Shown here: positions 1 to 6,364 of the stretch, one piece after another
How positions within the stretch are numbered: the stretch's first letter is position 1
Layout of the letters: each line of letters begins with the position of its first letter
Origin: Desulfobacteraceae bacterium
Lineage (GTDB): Bacteria > Desulfobacterota > Desulfobacteria > Desulfobacterales > Desulfosalsimonadaceae
Length of the DNA: 8,339 nucleotides
Assembly (NCBI GenBank): GCA_011389605.1
Contig: JAABTZ010000114.1
Location: forward strand, 1-8,339
Direction: 5' to 3'
Made by a program: the position numbers and the translations under genes
Notes under the pieces: model-generated
Database searches by the model: none
What the model was told of the DNA's origin: nothing
What the model saw: the letters and a program-made list of their open reading frames with translations, nothing else

Positions 1-33
1 CATTCTTCAAAATCGCGCAAGCCTTGATCTTGA

Positions 34-87
34 ACTTTTTACGGCCCCATCTGAAATCAGACTTTTTACGAGTGCATCATTATCTTT
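34..87. repeat. Imperfect direct repeat, two ~27-bp units
   Basis: The ten bases ACTTTTTACG occur at 34-43 and again at 61-70, exactly 27 bp apart. Four variable bases and CATC follow in both copies (48-51 and 75-78), so two adjacent units share about the first 18 positions in a patterned way. The stretch lies in non-coding DNA left of the first gene. It resembles the intergenic repeats I associate with Desulfobacterota genomes, but that is recollection and was not searched. It could also be the end of a small non-autonomous element whose other end is outside the window. Confidence 0.45.
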
Positions 88-99
88 ATAAATGAAATA

Positions 100-112
100 G
101 TTTATCATAAAC
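100..112. promoter_or_regulatory. Short perfect palindrome upstream of first gene
   Basis: GTTTAT-C-ATAAAC is a perfect inverted repeat with one central base. It ends 10 bp before the ATG at 123. Its position could suit an operator, or it may be chance in AT-rich DNA. A weak TATAAA at about 87-92 is the only -10-like sequence nearby, and no convincing -35 pairs with it. Confidence 0.25.
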
Positions 113-122
113 CCGCATAAAA

Positions 123-419
123 ATGAATCTTAAAATTTATCCCAAACGCCACTGCATTGAAACTGAAATCAAGCGGCAATATAACCTGGCGGTTTCCGAT
201 TATTTCAAGGCAGATACCCAGGCGAACAAAAAAGCTCTTGAAAACAGTATAGAGCTTTTGCATCATGCCATAGAAACACTGGATTTCAATTTTCTGAGAA
301 ACAGCTATCCGGCTTTGCGCGAAAATTCATCGGCAGAGGTCTGCCTGGAACAGAATGACACCGGGGACCTTGGCATCAAAATAAATGGAGAGGAAATTGA
401 GACGACAGACAAGGATTAA
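123..419 (+). CDS. Hypothetical small protein, 98 aa
   Basis: I do not recognise this protein. It is a soluble, charged polypeptide without a signal peptide or membrane segment. Residues 1-60 are rich in Lys, Glu and Leu and look alpha-helical; the last 20 residues are acidic. The ATG at 123 is not preceded by a Shine-Dalgarno sequence (the upstream bases are CGCATAAAA), so the start is uncertain. Codon choice resembles that of the neighbours. Its end overlaps the start of the downstream holin-like gene if that gene begins at 385, which suggests the two are co-transcribed. The reading frame is open over its full length and no better frame covers this stretch, which is the main reason to accept it. 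Confidence 0.6.
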   Translation: MNLKIYPKRHCIETEIKRQYNLAVSDYFKADTQANKKALENSIELLHHAIETLDFNFLRNSYPALRENSSAEVCLEQNDTGDLGIKINGEEIETTDKD

Positions 420-924
420 CATTCACCGGTTTTCCACAGGCGGCGGACCCGGAAGGGGCCCGGCAGCAGACAACCTGCTTCCCGTGGTTCTGATAAAATG
501 GCTGATTACAACTGCTGCTGTTTTTGCAGCCGCCTATCTGATTGAAGATATAAGGGTCAGCGGTTTTTTTTCGGCATTTTTCGCCGCTGCGGCAATTGGC
601 CTTCTAAACCTGTTTTTCCGCCCGGTTCTGCTGATTTTAACCCTGCCCATCAATATCATGTCCCTTGGGCTGTTTACTTTTGTGATCAACGCGCTGATGC
701 TCAAGATCGCATCAGTGCTCACACCCGGATTTCATGTCTTTGGATTCTGGAGCACGATTTTCGGATCCGTGGTGATCAGCATTGTCAGCTGGATTTTAAA
801 CTCCATTCTGGCCGACATCCAGCGTCCGGGGCAAGGCCCGGGACCGGGACCTGGAGCCGGAACCGGCAGGCCCGGGCCGGATAATCAAATCGATCTGGAA
901 AAACGAGGAGATCGCTGGGAATAA
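385..924 (+). CDS. Phage-holin-like (YvlD/DUF360) family membrane protein
   Basis: This is a small integral membrane protein of the phage holin 4-superfamily type (Pfam Phage_holin_4_2, B. subtilis YvlD-like). Four hydrophobic segments lie at about residues 34-53, 60-78, 81-106 and 117-142. Family hallmarks are visible: GLLNLFFRPVLLILTLP (72-88), the SLGLF turn, NALML, PGFHV and the FWS...VSWILN last helix. These proteins are usually chromosomal, with a poorly defined membrane or envelope role; the name does not imply a prophage. Two features are unusual: a roughly 30-residue Gly/Pro/Arg N-terminal stretch and a C-terminal tail (145-179) with Pro-Gly repeats and a charged end. The family core is nearer 115 residues. 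The start is unsure: ATG 385 has no good ribosome site and overlaps the upstream gene by 35 bp. TTG 397, just after GGAGAGG, or GTG 484 are alternatives. Confidence 0.85.
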   Translation: MERKLRRQTRINIHRFSTGGGPGRGPAADNLLPVVLIKWLITTAAVFAAAYLIEDIRVSGFFSAFFAAAAIGLLNLFFRPVLLILTLPINIMSLGLFTFVINALMLKIASVLTPGFHVFGFWSTIFGSVVISIVSWILNSILADIQRPGQGPGPGPGAGTGRPGPDNQIDLEKRGDRWE

Positions 925-970
925 CTATCAAACCGGTTTTTACGGTTCCATCAACACTGCCTGTAAAAAA

Positions 971-2311
971 TCACTGCAATCCCAAAAACAGGGTGCAGGC
1001 AAGGACCGCAAACATTATGCCCGCCGCATCCGCTGTCAATGCTGCAGCCATGGTATGACGCACCCGCCTCACCTGTACCGCACCGAAATAAACCGCCAGT
1101 ACGTAAAAGGTGGTCTCGGTCGATCCCTGCAGCGTTGAGACCAGATAGCCTGTATAAGTGTCAGGCCCTATTGCCGGGTCATTTATGATGGAGGCAAGCA
1201 CGCCATAAGCACCCGACCCGGAAAGGGGCCGCAGCAGGGCCATGGGCAGGGCCTGGGCCGGAAGCCCGATTTTTGAAGTCCATGGGCCCAGAAGCCCGAC
1301 CATGGTCTCCAGTGCCCCGGAAGCCCTGAACATGCCCACGGCAACCAGTATGGCCACCAGATAGGGAATAATCTTTACAGCCACCTGAAAACCCTCTTTT
1401 GCGCCTTCCACAAACACTTCATAGACCCGGACACCCCGAATAATGCCGTAGAAAAGAAACCCCACAACCAGGGCCGGAATTATCCACGGTGAGACTATGC
1501 TTCCGTAAACAATTGCAAGGGGGATAAGGAAAACCACACAGCACATGGCAGCCAGGCTCACCCACATTGGATAACCGGTTGAGGCTGCGGCAAGCATATC
1601 CCCATGATCCTCGGGTTCCGGGCTTTGTGCAAGAAACTCCATATCTTCATCCCTGCCCCCGGCCTGCTTTGCCGGCCCGGCTGTGGGCAAAGTTGCGGGA
1701 GGCGGAGCTGAAAATCTCTGGTAAAGCTTTGCCGCACAAACACCCACAACAGTGGAGCCTATGGTGGCAAACAGCGTGGTGGGAAGAATTCCTGCCGGAT
1801 CTGCGGATCCGGCAGCAGCCCGCAGGGCGATTACACCGGTGGGCAAAAGAGTTATGCTTGAAGTATTGATGGCCAGAAACAGTGCCATTGCATTTGTTGC
1901 CGTGCCCTTTTCGGCATTGAGGCCATCGAGCTCCTGCATGGCTCTTATACCAAAGGGTGTGGCAGCATTGCCCAGGCCCAGGGCGTTGGCAGACATATTA
2001 AGGATCATGGCGCCCATGGCCGGATGATCCGGCGGCACGTCCGGAAACAGCCGAATCATAACAGGCCGCAGCAGCCTTGAAACCACGTCAAGCAGTCCGC
2101 CTTTTTCCGCAACCTTCATCAGACCCAGAAACAGGGTCATGATTCCAATAAGCCCAATGGCAAGCTCCACAGCCCCGCCGGCCGAATCCACCACGGACTG
2201 GGACAGAGCCTGTATCGGCTCGACATCGCCTGCTTGCGGGCCCCCAACTAACTGGCGGCCGGCTGCGAATAAAAACGCTGTCAACACAATGACAAAAAAA
2301 ATTATATTCAT
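971..2311 (-). CDS. SpmA-SpmB fused spore-maturation-like / nucleoside-recognition membrane protein
   Basis: A 446-residue polytopic inner-membrane protein containing both halves of the SpmA/SpmB pair, each carrying a nucleoside-recognition (Gate) domain. The N-terminal half (about 1-210) has SpmA signatures: GLMKVAEKGGLLD, RLFPDVPPDHPAMGAM, LNMSANALGLGNAATPFGIRAMQEL and the INTSSITLLPTG stretch. A hydrophilic linker at about 210-245 follows. The C-terminal half has SpmB signatures: VFVEGAKEGFQVAVKIIPYLVAI, LRPLSGSGAYGV, GPDTYTGYLVSTLQGSTETT and FYVLAVYFGAV. In Bacillus the two are separate genes needed for spore-core dehydration. Fused or paired homologues occur in non-sporulating Gram-negatives, where the transported substrate is not established. 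The start lies 11 bp after the stop of the methyltransferase gene, so it is the last gene of a three-gene operon. AGGG lies six bases before the ATG as a modest ribosome site. Confidence 0.9.
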   Translation of the reverse strand: MNIIFFVIVLTAFLFAAGRQLVGGPQAGDVEPIQALSQSVVDSAGGAVELAIGLIGIMTLFLGLMKVAEKGGLLDVVSRLLRPVMIRLFPDVPPDHPAMGAMILNMSANALGLGNAATPFGIRAMQELDGLNAEKGTATNAMALFLAINTSSITLLPTGVIALRAAAGSADPAGILPTTLFATIGSTVVGVCAAKLYQRFSAPPPATLPTAGPAKQAGGRDEDMEFLAQSPEPEDHGDMLAAASTGYPMWVSLAAMCCVVFLIPLAIVYGSIVSPWIIPALVVGFLFYGIIRGVRVYEVFVEGAKEGFQVAVKIIPYLVAILVAVGMFRASGALETMVGLLGPWTSKIGLPAQALPMALLRPLSGSGAYGVLASIINDPAIGPDTYTGYLVSTLQGSTETTFYVLAVYFGAVQVRRVRHTMAAALTADAAGIMFAVLACTLFLGLQ

Positions 2312-2322
2312 GGGTGCCCTGG

Positions 2323-3447
2323 CTAAAAAAGGCTTTTTTGTACCGGGGGCCCCGGTGGATTATCATTTAAGCTTTCCGGCGAATCAGGGCGGCTGCAGGC
2401 TTGGGCCTGCCTGTGGCTGACAACAAAACTTCCTTTTTCCGTCTCCTCCACATTGACGGGACAAAAAAGCCGCATCCGTATTTCCTGCCTTGTCATTACA
2501 CCAAAGCCGTAATGCTCATTTGTGTATTTTAAAGGCTTGCCCTCCTGGCTGCGCCGGGCGGCAAAATCAACATGGTCATGAATGCGTGTTTCAACTATCT
2601 GCCTGGCAAAAGGTACAATATTTGCGGCTTTTTTCTCAAATGCAGGATAAAATTCCTTTTCCAGCTCCACGCCAACGCTGCTGCGGCCGGCGGTCATGGC
2701 TGCAAGCAGTGTGGTGCCTGTTCCTGCAAAGGGATCGAGCACCGTGTCGCCAAAAACCGAATACATGTTGATAAGCCGGTAGGCAAGAACAAAGGGAAAG
2801 GCCCCGCTTCGTTTGCGCAGATTTTTATCTGTCAGCTGCTGGCGCAGACCCTTTAAATCAAACCAGACATCGGAAAACCACTGATTCCGCTCTTCCCAGA
2901 AATATGAGCTTTCCTGGCGGTTTTCACGCTCCTGAGGGTTTTTGAACAAGCGTTTTTCCCCTTTCCTGAAAATCAGGATGTATTCGTGCTCCAGGGTAAC
3001 ATAGGCGCCTGCCGGCAGCATTCCCGAACCCATAAACTTGTTTGGCGCATTGGTCTGCTTGCGCCACAAAACCGCAGGAAGGGGAAACATGCCCTGTTTA
3101 ACAAAGGCCCGGATGATGCGGGAATGGTTGGGATAAAGACAAAAGACATCACCGATTTTGCGAACCGCATCACCAATGTTGATGCAGGCAAAGCCACCGG
3201 GTTTTAATACACGGCAGACCTCCTGCCACACATCATCAAGGGTTTTGTGCATCAGTTCAAAAGCAGCCCAGCCGTTTTGAAGTTCAAGGTTTTTGCCAGC
3301 ATCCGGGTCCAGATCAGCAAAAACGGTATCCCATATTTCGATCATAGGATAAGGCGGGGAGGTAACAACCAGATCCACGCTGTTATCTGCAAAAAAATCC
3401 ATGCTCCGGGAATCGCTGAAACGAATCACATGACTGGTTTCCATCAT
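2323..3447 (-). CDS. Orphan site-specific DNA methyltransferase, beta class (SPPY type)
   Basis: An S-adenosylmethionine-dependent amino-methyltransferase of the N6_N4_Mtase family. The catalytic motif IV, TSPPYP, is at residues 29-34. The AdoMet-binding motif I, DPFAGTGTT, is at 238-246 near the C-terminal third, preceded by the usual KRSGAFPFVLAYRLI stretch and followed by GVELE (motif II acidic residue). The order IV then I defines the beta class. SPPY rather than DPPY/NPPY is more typical of N4-cytosine than N6-adenine enzymes, so m4C is the favoured product; the target site cannot be read from sequence. No restriction endonuclease is adjacent, so it is probably solitary. The ATG overlaps the TGA of the LOG gene by four bases (ATGA), indicating translational coupling; a second ATG follows immediately. 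The last about 90 residues carry no recognised domain and end in a Pro-rich tail. Confidence 0.92.
   Translation of the reverse strand: MMETSHVIRFSDSRSMDFFADNSVDLVVTSPPYPMIEIWDTVFADLDPDAGKNLELQNGWAAFELMHKTLDDVWQEVCRVLKPGGFACINIGDAVRKIGDVFCLYPNHSRIIRAFVKQGMFPLPAVLWRKQTNAPNKFMGSGMLPAGAYVTLEHEYILIFRKGEKRLFKNPQERENRQESSYFWEERNQWFSDVWFDLKGLRQQLTDKNLRKRSGAFPFVLAYRLINMYSVFGDTVLDPFAGTGTTLLAAMTAGRSSVGVELEKEFYPAFEKKAANIVPFARQIVETRIHDHVDFAARRSQEGKPLKYTNEHYGFGVMTRQEIRMRLFCPVNVEETEKGSFVVSHRQAQACSRPDSPESLNDNPPGPPVQKSLF
2325..2356 (-). other. GC-rich hairpin plus A6/T6 hairpin at methyltransferase 3' end
   Basis: Positions 2342-2356 form a perfect inverted repeat, ACCGGGG-G-CCCCGGT on the + strand. It is followed in the direction of transcription (- strand) by AAAAAAGCCTTTTTT (2339-2325), itself an A6/T6 inverted repeat ending in a T run. 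Both lie inside the last codons of the methyltransferase, just before the SpmAB start. The T run is separated from the GC stem, so this is not a standard intrinsic terminator; it could act as a partial one or as an mRNA stability element. Confidence 0.3.
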
Positions 3448-4103
3448 GGACTCTTGAGCCCGGAGGCTTGCTTGACAATTTCTATCACTTCAGCAGGATC
3501 ATCTGTTAAATGGATGATATCCATATCCCCGGGGGAAACCATGTGATTTGAAAGCAGCTGCTCTTTTATCCAGTCAAGCAGGCCGGCCCAGTAATCCCGG
3601 CCAAACAAAATCACCGGCAGGGACCTGATCCTGTCTGTCTGAATCAGGGTGACAGCTTCAAACAACTCATCCAGGGTGCCAAAGCCGCCAGGCATAATCA
3701 CGTAGGCTGTTGCATATTTTACAAACATGACCTTGCGAACAAAAAAGTATTTAAACTCAACCAATATATTTGCATAATCATTGGGTTTTTGCTCCCTGGG
3801 AAGCTTAATGTTCAAACCCACTGAATTGCCATTTTTTTCTGCCGCCCCTTTATTTGCCGCCTCCATTATTCCGCCTCCGCCTCCGGTGATAACGGCAAAA
3901 CCATTTTCCGCAAGCATTTCAGCCAGCTCAAGGGCTTTTTGATAATACGGGTTGTCCCCGGACATCCGGGCGGATCCGAATATGCTCACCGCCGGGCCAA
4001 GATCGTACAAAGCCTCGACCCCGTCCACAAATTCTCCCATAATCTTAAAAAGCCGCCATGCTTCGCTTAGCTGCAGCTCATCGACCAAGTGTTGTTTCTC
4101 CAT
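3444..4103 (-). CDS. LOG family (TIGR00730) Rossmann-fold protein
   Basis: A 219-residue cytosolic protein of the LOG/lysine-decarboxylase-like fold. The nucleotide-binding loop TGGGGGIMEAANKGA is at residues 73-87 and the signature PGGFGTLDELFE at 138-149, with Arg123-Lys124 in between, as in the family's active site. Plant and some bacterial members are cytokinin riboside 5'-monophosphate phosphoribohydrolases; related bacterial proteins act as nucleotide 5'-monophosphate nucleosidases. Which nucleotide this one uses cannot be told. The usual GGGPGIMEA has Gly77 in place of Pro, a tolerated variant. The N-terminal about 35 residues form a helical extension (LSEAWRLFKIMGEFVDG) common in the longer branch of the family. 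The start is well supported: GGGGGAGG sits 4 bp before ATG 4103. It is the first gene of the operon with the methyltransferase, whose ATG overlaps its stop. Confidence 0.92.
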   Translation of the reverse strand: MEKQHLVDELQLSEAWRLFKIMGEFVDGVEALYDLGPAVSIFGSARMSGDNPYYQKALELAEMLAENGFAVITGGGGGIMEAANKGAAEKNGNSVGLNIKLPREQKPNDYANILVEFKYFFVRKVMFVKYATAYVIMPGGFGTLDELFEAVTLIQTDRIRSLPVILFGRDYWAGLLDWIKEQLLSNHMVSPGDMDIIHLTDDPAEVIEIVKQASGLKSP

Positions 4104-4139
4104 TTACCTCCCCCTTAGATAGGTTATAAGCATTTGGGT

Positions 4140-4168
4140 TTCATAGCAATCCTGTCTAATGTTGTCAA
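4140..4168 (-). promoter_or_regulatory. Sigma-70 promoter for the LOG/methyltransferase/SpmAB operon
   Basis: Read on the - strand, TTGACA (4168-4163) is separated by 17 bp from TATGAA (4145-4140). The -10 is preceded by TGC, giving an extended -10. Transcription would start near 4133 and leave a leader of about 30 nt containing the strong GGGGGAGG ribosome site of the LOG gene. The -35 matches consensus fully and the -10 at four of six positions. Confidence 0.65.
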
Positions 4169-4189
4169 TGGTTTATCGCATAGATTTGT

Positions 4190-4219
4190 TTGACATCCAA
4201 GTGATTCTCATGTTACAAT
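4190..4219 (+). promoter_or_regulatory. Sigma-70 promoter for ptsHI
   Basis: TTGACA (4190-4195) is followed after 18 bp by TACAAT (4214-4219), which is preceded by TGT to make an extended -10. Only one base of the two hexamers departs from consensus. Transcription would start near 4226, giving a leader of about 25 nt before the HPr ATG. The -35 box is divergent from, and 21 bp away from, the -35 box of the opposite promoter. Confidence 0.7.
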
Positions 4220-4250
4220 TAAAAATTGACATTAACGGATTTATAATAAA

Positions 4251-4532
4251 ATGAATCAATTAAAAAATAATCTGACAAAAGAAGTCACAGTGACCAATAA
4301 ACTGGGCCTGCATGCCCGGCCGGCGGCCATGATCGCCAAAATCGCCATGCAGGCGGAATCAGGCGTCTGGCTGATCAAAAACGGTGAACAAGTGGATGCC
4401 ACAAGCATCATCGATATCCTCTCGCTTTCCGGGACCAGAGACTCCAGGATTATTTTAAAAATCCAAAGCCCTTCTGATATGGAAATTCTGGAAAAAATCA
4501 CCAATCTTTTTGACACCGGATTTGAGGAGTAA
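4251..4532 (+). CDS. ptsH: Phosphocarrier protein HPr
   Basis: HPr relays phosphate from enzyme I to EII components in the cytosol. The phosphorylation site motif GLHARPA is at residues 19-25, with His21 as the phosphoacceptor. Ser52, in TSIIDILSLSG, lies 31 residues further on. This matches the His15-Ser46 spacing of Bacillus HPr, so the regulatory site for HPr kinase appears retained, although the surrounding sequence is not the strict KSIMGVM form. At 93 residues it is slightly longer than the usual 85-90, the surplus being at the N-terminus. No clear Shine-Dalgarno precedes ATG 4251 (upstream is GGATTTATAATAAA), which is odd for a housekeeping gene. Enzyme I follows 11 bp downstream and is surely in the same transcript. 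Confidence 0.95.
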   Translation: MNQLKNNLTKEVTVTNKLGLHARPAAMIAKIAMQAESGVWLIKNGEQVDATSIIDILSLSGTRDSRIILKIQSPSDMEILEKITNLFDTGFEE

Positions 4533-4543
4533 CCAAACCGTTT

Positions 4544-6313
4544 ATGCAGGCTGACCAGACAGAAGAAATCACTTTACACGGCATCAGAGGCTCCCAGGGC
4601 ATCTGCATCGGCAAGGCGTACCTGGTGGACCGGGAAGGCGTTGATGTTGTTGAACGCTATTATATTGACAAGGAAGATGTCAAAGACGAGCTTAACCGCT
4701 TTAAAGCAGGGGTTAACAAGGCAAAAAACGAACTGGCAGGCATTATTCAGGACATTCCCGAAGACCTTCGCCAGCACGCCTACATCCTGGAAACCCACCT
4801 GCTGCTCCACAAAGACAAGATGCTCTATGGCAAAACCATTGAGTTGATAAAAAACGAACAAATAAACGGGGAATGGGCTCTTAAAAAAGCCTCTGCCGAG
4901 GCGAAATCAATTTTCAAAAACATCTCCGATCCATACCTGCAGGCACGTGCAGCTGATATTGAACATGTAACCGACCGGATTCTTCGTCACCTTATGGGCG
5001 CCAAAGACGTTGACATTTCCGGGATAAACAAGCGGGTCATACTGGTTGCCAACAACCTGTCCCCGGCGGAAACAAGCCAGATACAGCTCGACAGGGTCAT
5101 GGGATTTATAACAGACCGGGGCGGGGAAACCTCGCATACAAGCATTATTGCCCGCACTCTGGAAATCCCTGCAGTAATGGGCCTGGAGCGTGCCACTGCC
5201 CTGATCAACAGCGAAGATCTCATTATTGTTGACGGCAATGAGGGCATTGTAATTGTAAACCCTGAAGAAGAAACCCTGGTTCACTATGAGGAGCTGTCGC
5301 GCAGATATGAGGCGCATAAAAAGGATGTGGTCCGTAAAAGCGGACTTCCTGCCACCTCGGCAGACGGGCGTCGTTTCCACATCATGGGCAACATCGAGCT
5401 TCCCGAGGAAGTGGTGGCTGTCAAGGATCACGGAGGAGAGGGCATCGGGCTGTTTCGAACCGAGTTTCTCTATTTGTCGCGAAACGACTTTCCGGAAGAA
5501 CAGGAGCTTTTTGACCAGTACCTTGAGGTAATTGAACTCATGGCCCCCCAGCCGGTGACCATACGCACCCTTGATATAAACGGGGACAAGGAAATAGAAA
5601 GCACGCCCAGCCCGGATGAGGCCAATCCGGCGCTTGGGCTGCGGGCAATAAGATTCTGCCTTAAAAATCCGGATATTTTCAAGACCCAGCTGCGGGCAAT
5701 TCTGCGTGCGGCAGCTCACGGAAATGTCCGGATTTTGCTGCCGATGATATCGGGTGCCGAGGAAATTACCAAAAGCATTCAGCTTTTAGACGAGGCCTCA
5801 GAAGAGCTGAAAGCAGAAGGCGTTGAACACAGGCGCGACATTGAACTCGGTATCATGATCGAAATTCCATCGGCAGCGGTAATGGCTGATATGCTGGCCG
5901 ATCTTGTGGATTTCTTCAGCATAGGCACAAATGACCTGGTTCAGTATACCCTGGCAATTGACCGGGGCAACCGGCATGTGGCCCATCTTTACAGCCCCAT
6001 GCACCCGGCCGTGATAAGGCTTATAAGGCATGTAGTTGATGCCGGCCGCCACAGAGGCAAAAAAACCTACATGTGCGGCGAGATGGCCGCTGATCCCATG
6101 CATCTGCCGATTCTCATGGGCCTGGGCATTGAAGAGCTGAGCATGGCACCTCAATCCATTCCAAAAATTAAAAACATGATACGCAAAATCAACACTTCCG
6201 ATGTTGAAAAACTGACAGCCGTAATTTTGCAGCAGTCCTCGGTGGAGGATATTCAGCAAATCATAACAGACGCCTATGGCGACCTGCTGCATGAAGATAT
6301 TTACCCTCAATAG
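4544..6313 (+). CDS. ptsI: PEP-protein phosphotransferase, PTS enzyme I
   Basis: Enzyme I autophosphorylates with phosphoenolpyruvate and passes the phosphate to HPr. The N-terminal HPr-binding helical domain covers about residues 10-150. The swivelling phosphohistidine domain contains GGETSHTSIIAR with active His198. The PEP-binding TIM barrel (about 260-575) shows GIGLFRTEFLYL, LDINGDKE, GLRAIRFCL, GTNDLVQYTLAIDRGN and the catalytic Cys511 in MCGEMAADP. At 589 residues it matches classical PtsI (about 575) and lacks the GAF domain of PtsP. The start ATG 4544 follows the HPr stop by 11 bp; GAGGAG at the end of the HPr gene is a ribosome site at a rather long 14-base spacing. No EII genes are in the window, so the partner is elsewhere, perhaps a mannose-family or regulatory EIIA typical of these bacteria. 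Confidence 0.97.
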   Translation: MQADQTEEITLHGIRGSQGICIGKAYLVDREGVDVVERYYIDKEDVKDELNRFKAGVNKAKNELAGIIQDIPEDLRQHAYILETHLLLHKDKMLYGKTIELIKNEQINGEWALKKASAEAKSIFKNISDPYLQARAADIEHVTDRILRHLMGAKDVDISGINKRVILVANNLSPAETSQIQLDRVMGFITDRGGETSHTSIIARTLEIPAVMGLERATALINSEDLIIVDGNEGIVIVNPEEETLVHYEELSRRYEAHKKDVVRKSGLPATSADGRRFHIMGNIELPEEVVAVKDHGGEGIGLFRTEFLYLSRNDFPEEQELFDQYLEVIELMAPQPVTIRTLDINGDKEIESTPSPDEANPALGLRAIRFCLKNPDIFKTQLRAILRAAAHGNVRILLPMISGAEEITKSIQLLDEASEELKAEGVEHRRDIELGIMIEIPSAAVMADMLADLVDFFSIGTNDLVQYTLAIDRGNRHVAHLYSPMHPAVIRLIRHVVDAGRHRGKKTYMCGEMAADPMHLPILMGLGIEELSMAPQSIPKIKNMIRKINTSDVEKLTAVILQQSSVEDIQQIITDAYGDLLHEDIYPQ

Positions 6314-6341
6314 CGCCGCCCTTTTTCCAGGGCAGAGGCGC
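6313..6341 (+). other. GC-rich stem-loop between ptsI and smpB
   Basis: GCGCC-GCCC (6313-6321) can pair with GGGC (6330-6333) and GGCGC (6337-6341), leaving an eight-base loop (TTTTTCCA) and a three-base AGA bulge. The stem begins at the last base of the ptsI stop codon and ends about 23 bp before the preferred smpB ATG. No T run follows, so it is unlikely to be a full intrinsic terminator. It could be a processing or stability element separating the two genes. Confidence 0.4.
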
Positions 6342-6364
6342 CAGGGCCGGTGCGAAAGAAACTT

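Noticed and set aside
1..3. Possible ATG of a - strand gene at the left edge
   Set aside because: Only three bases are inside the window and there is no purine-rich ribosome site at the right distance, so it cannot be supported.
385..924. Prophage lysis gene
   Set aside because: The holin-like family is usually a chromosomal membrane protein and no other phage gene lies nearby.
931..947. AACCG...CGGTT hairpin between the convergent holin-like and SpmAB genes
   Set aside because: The five-base stem is weak and has no T run on either strand, so it is not supportable as a terminator.
1567..2027. Two + strand open frames opposite the SpmAB gene
   Set aside because: They are low-complexity shadows of a GC-rich membrane-protein gene.
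4226..4247. Second TTGACA (4226) and TATAAT (4242) before ptsH
   Set aside because: The spacer is only 10 bp and the -10 would be four bases from the start codon, so they do not form a promoter together.
4907..5719. 270-codon open frame on the - strand inside ptsI
   Set aside because: It is antisense to the enzyme I catalytic domains and carries no family motif.
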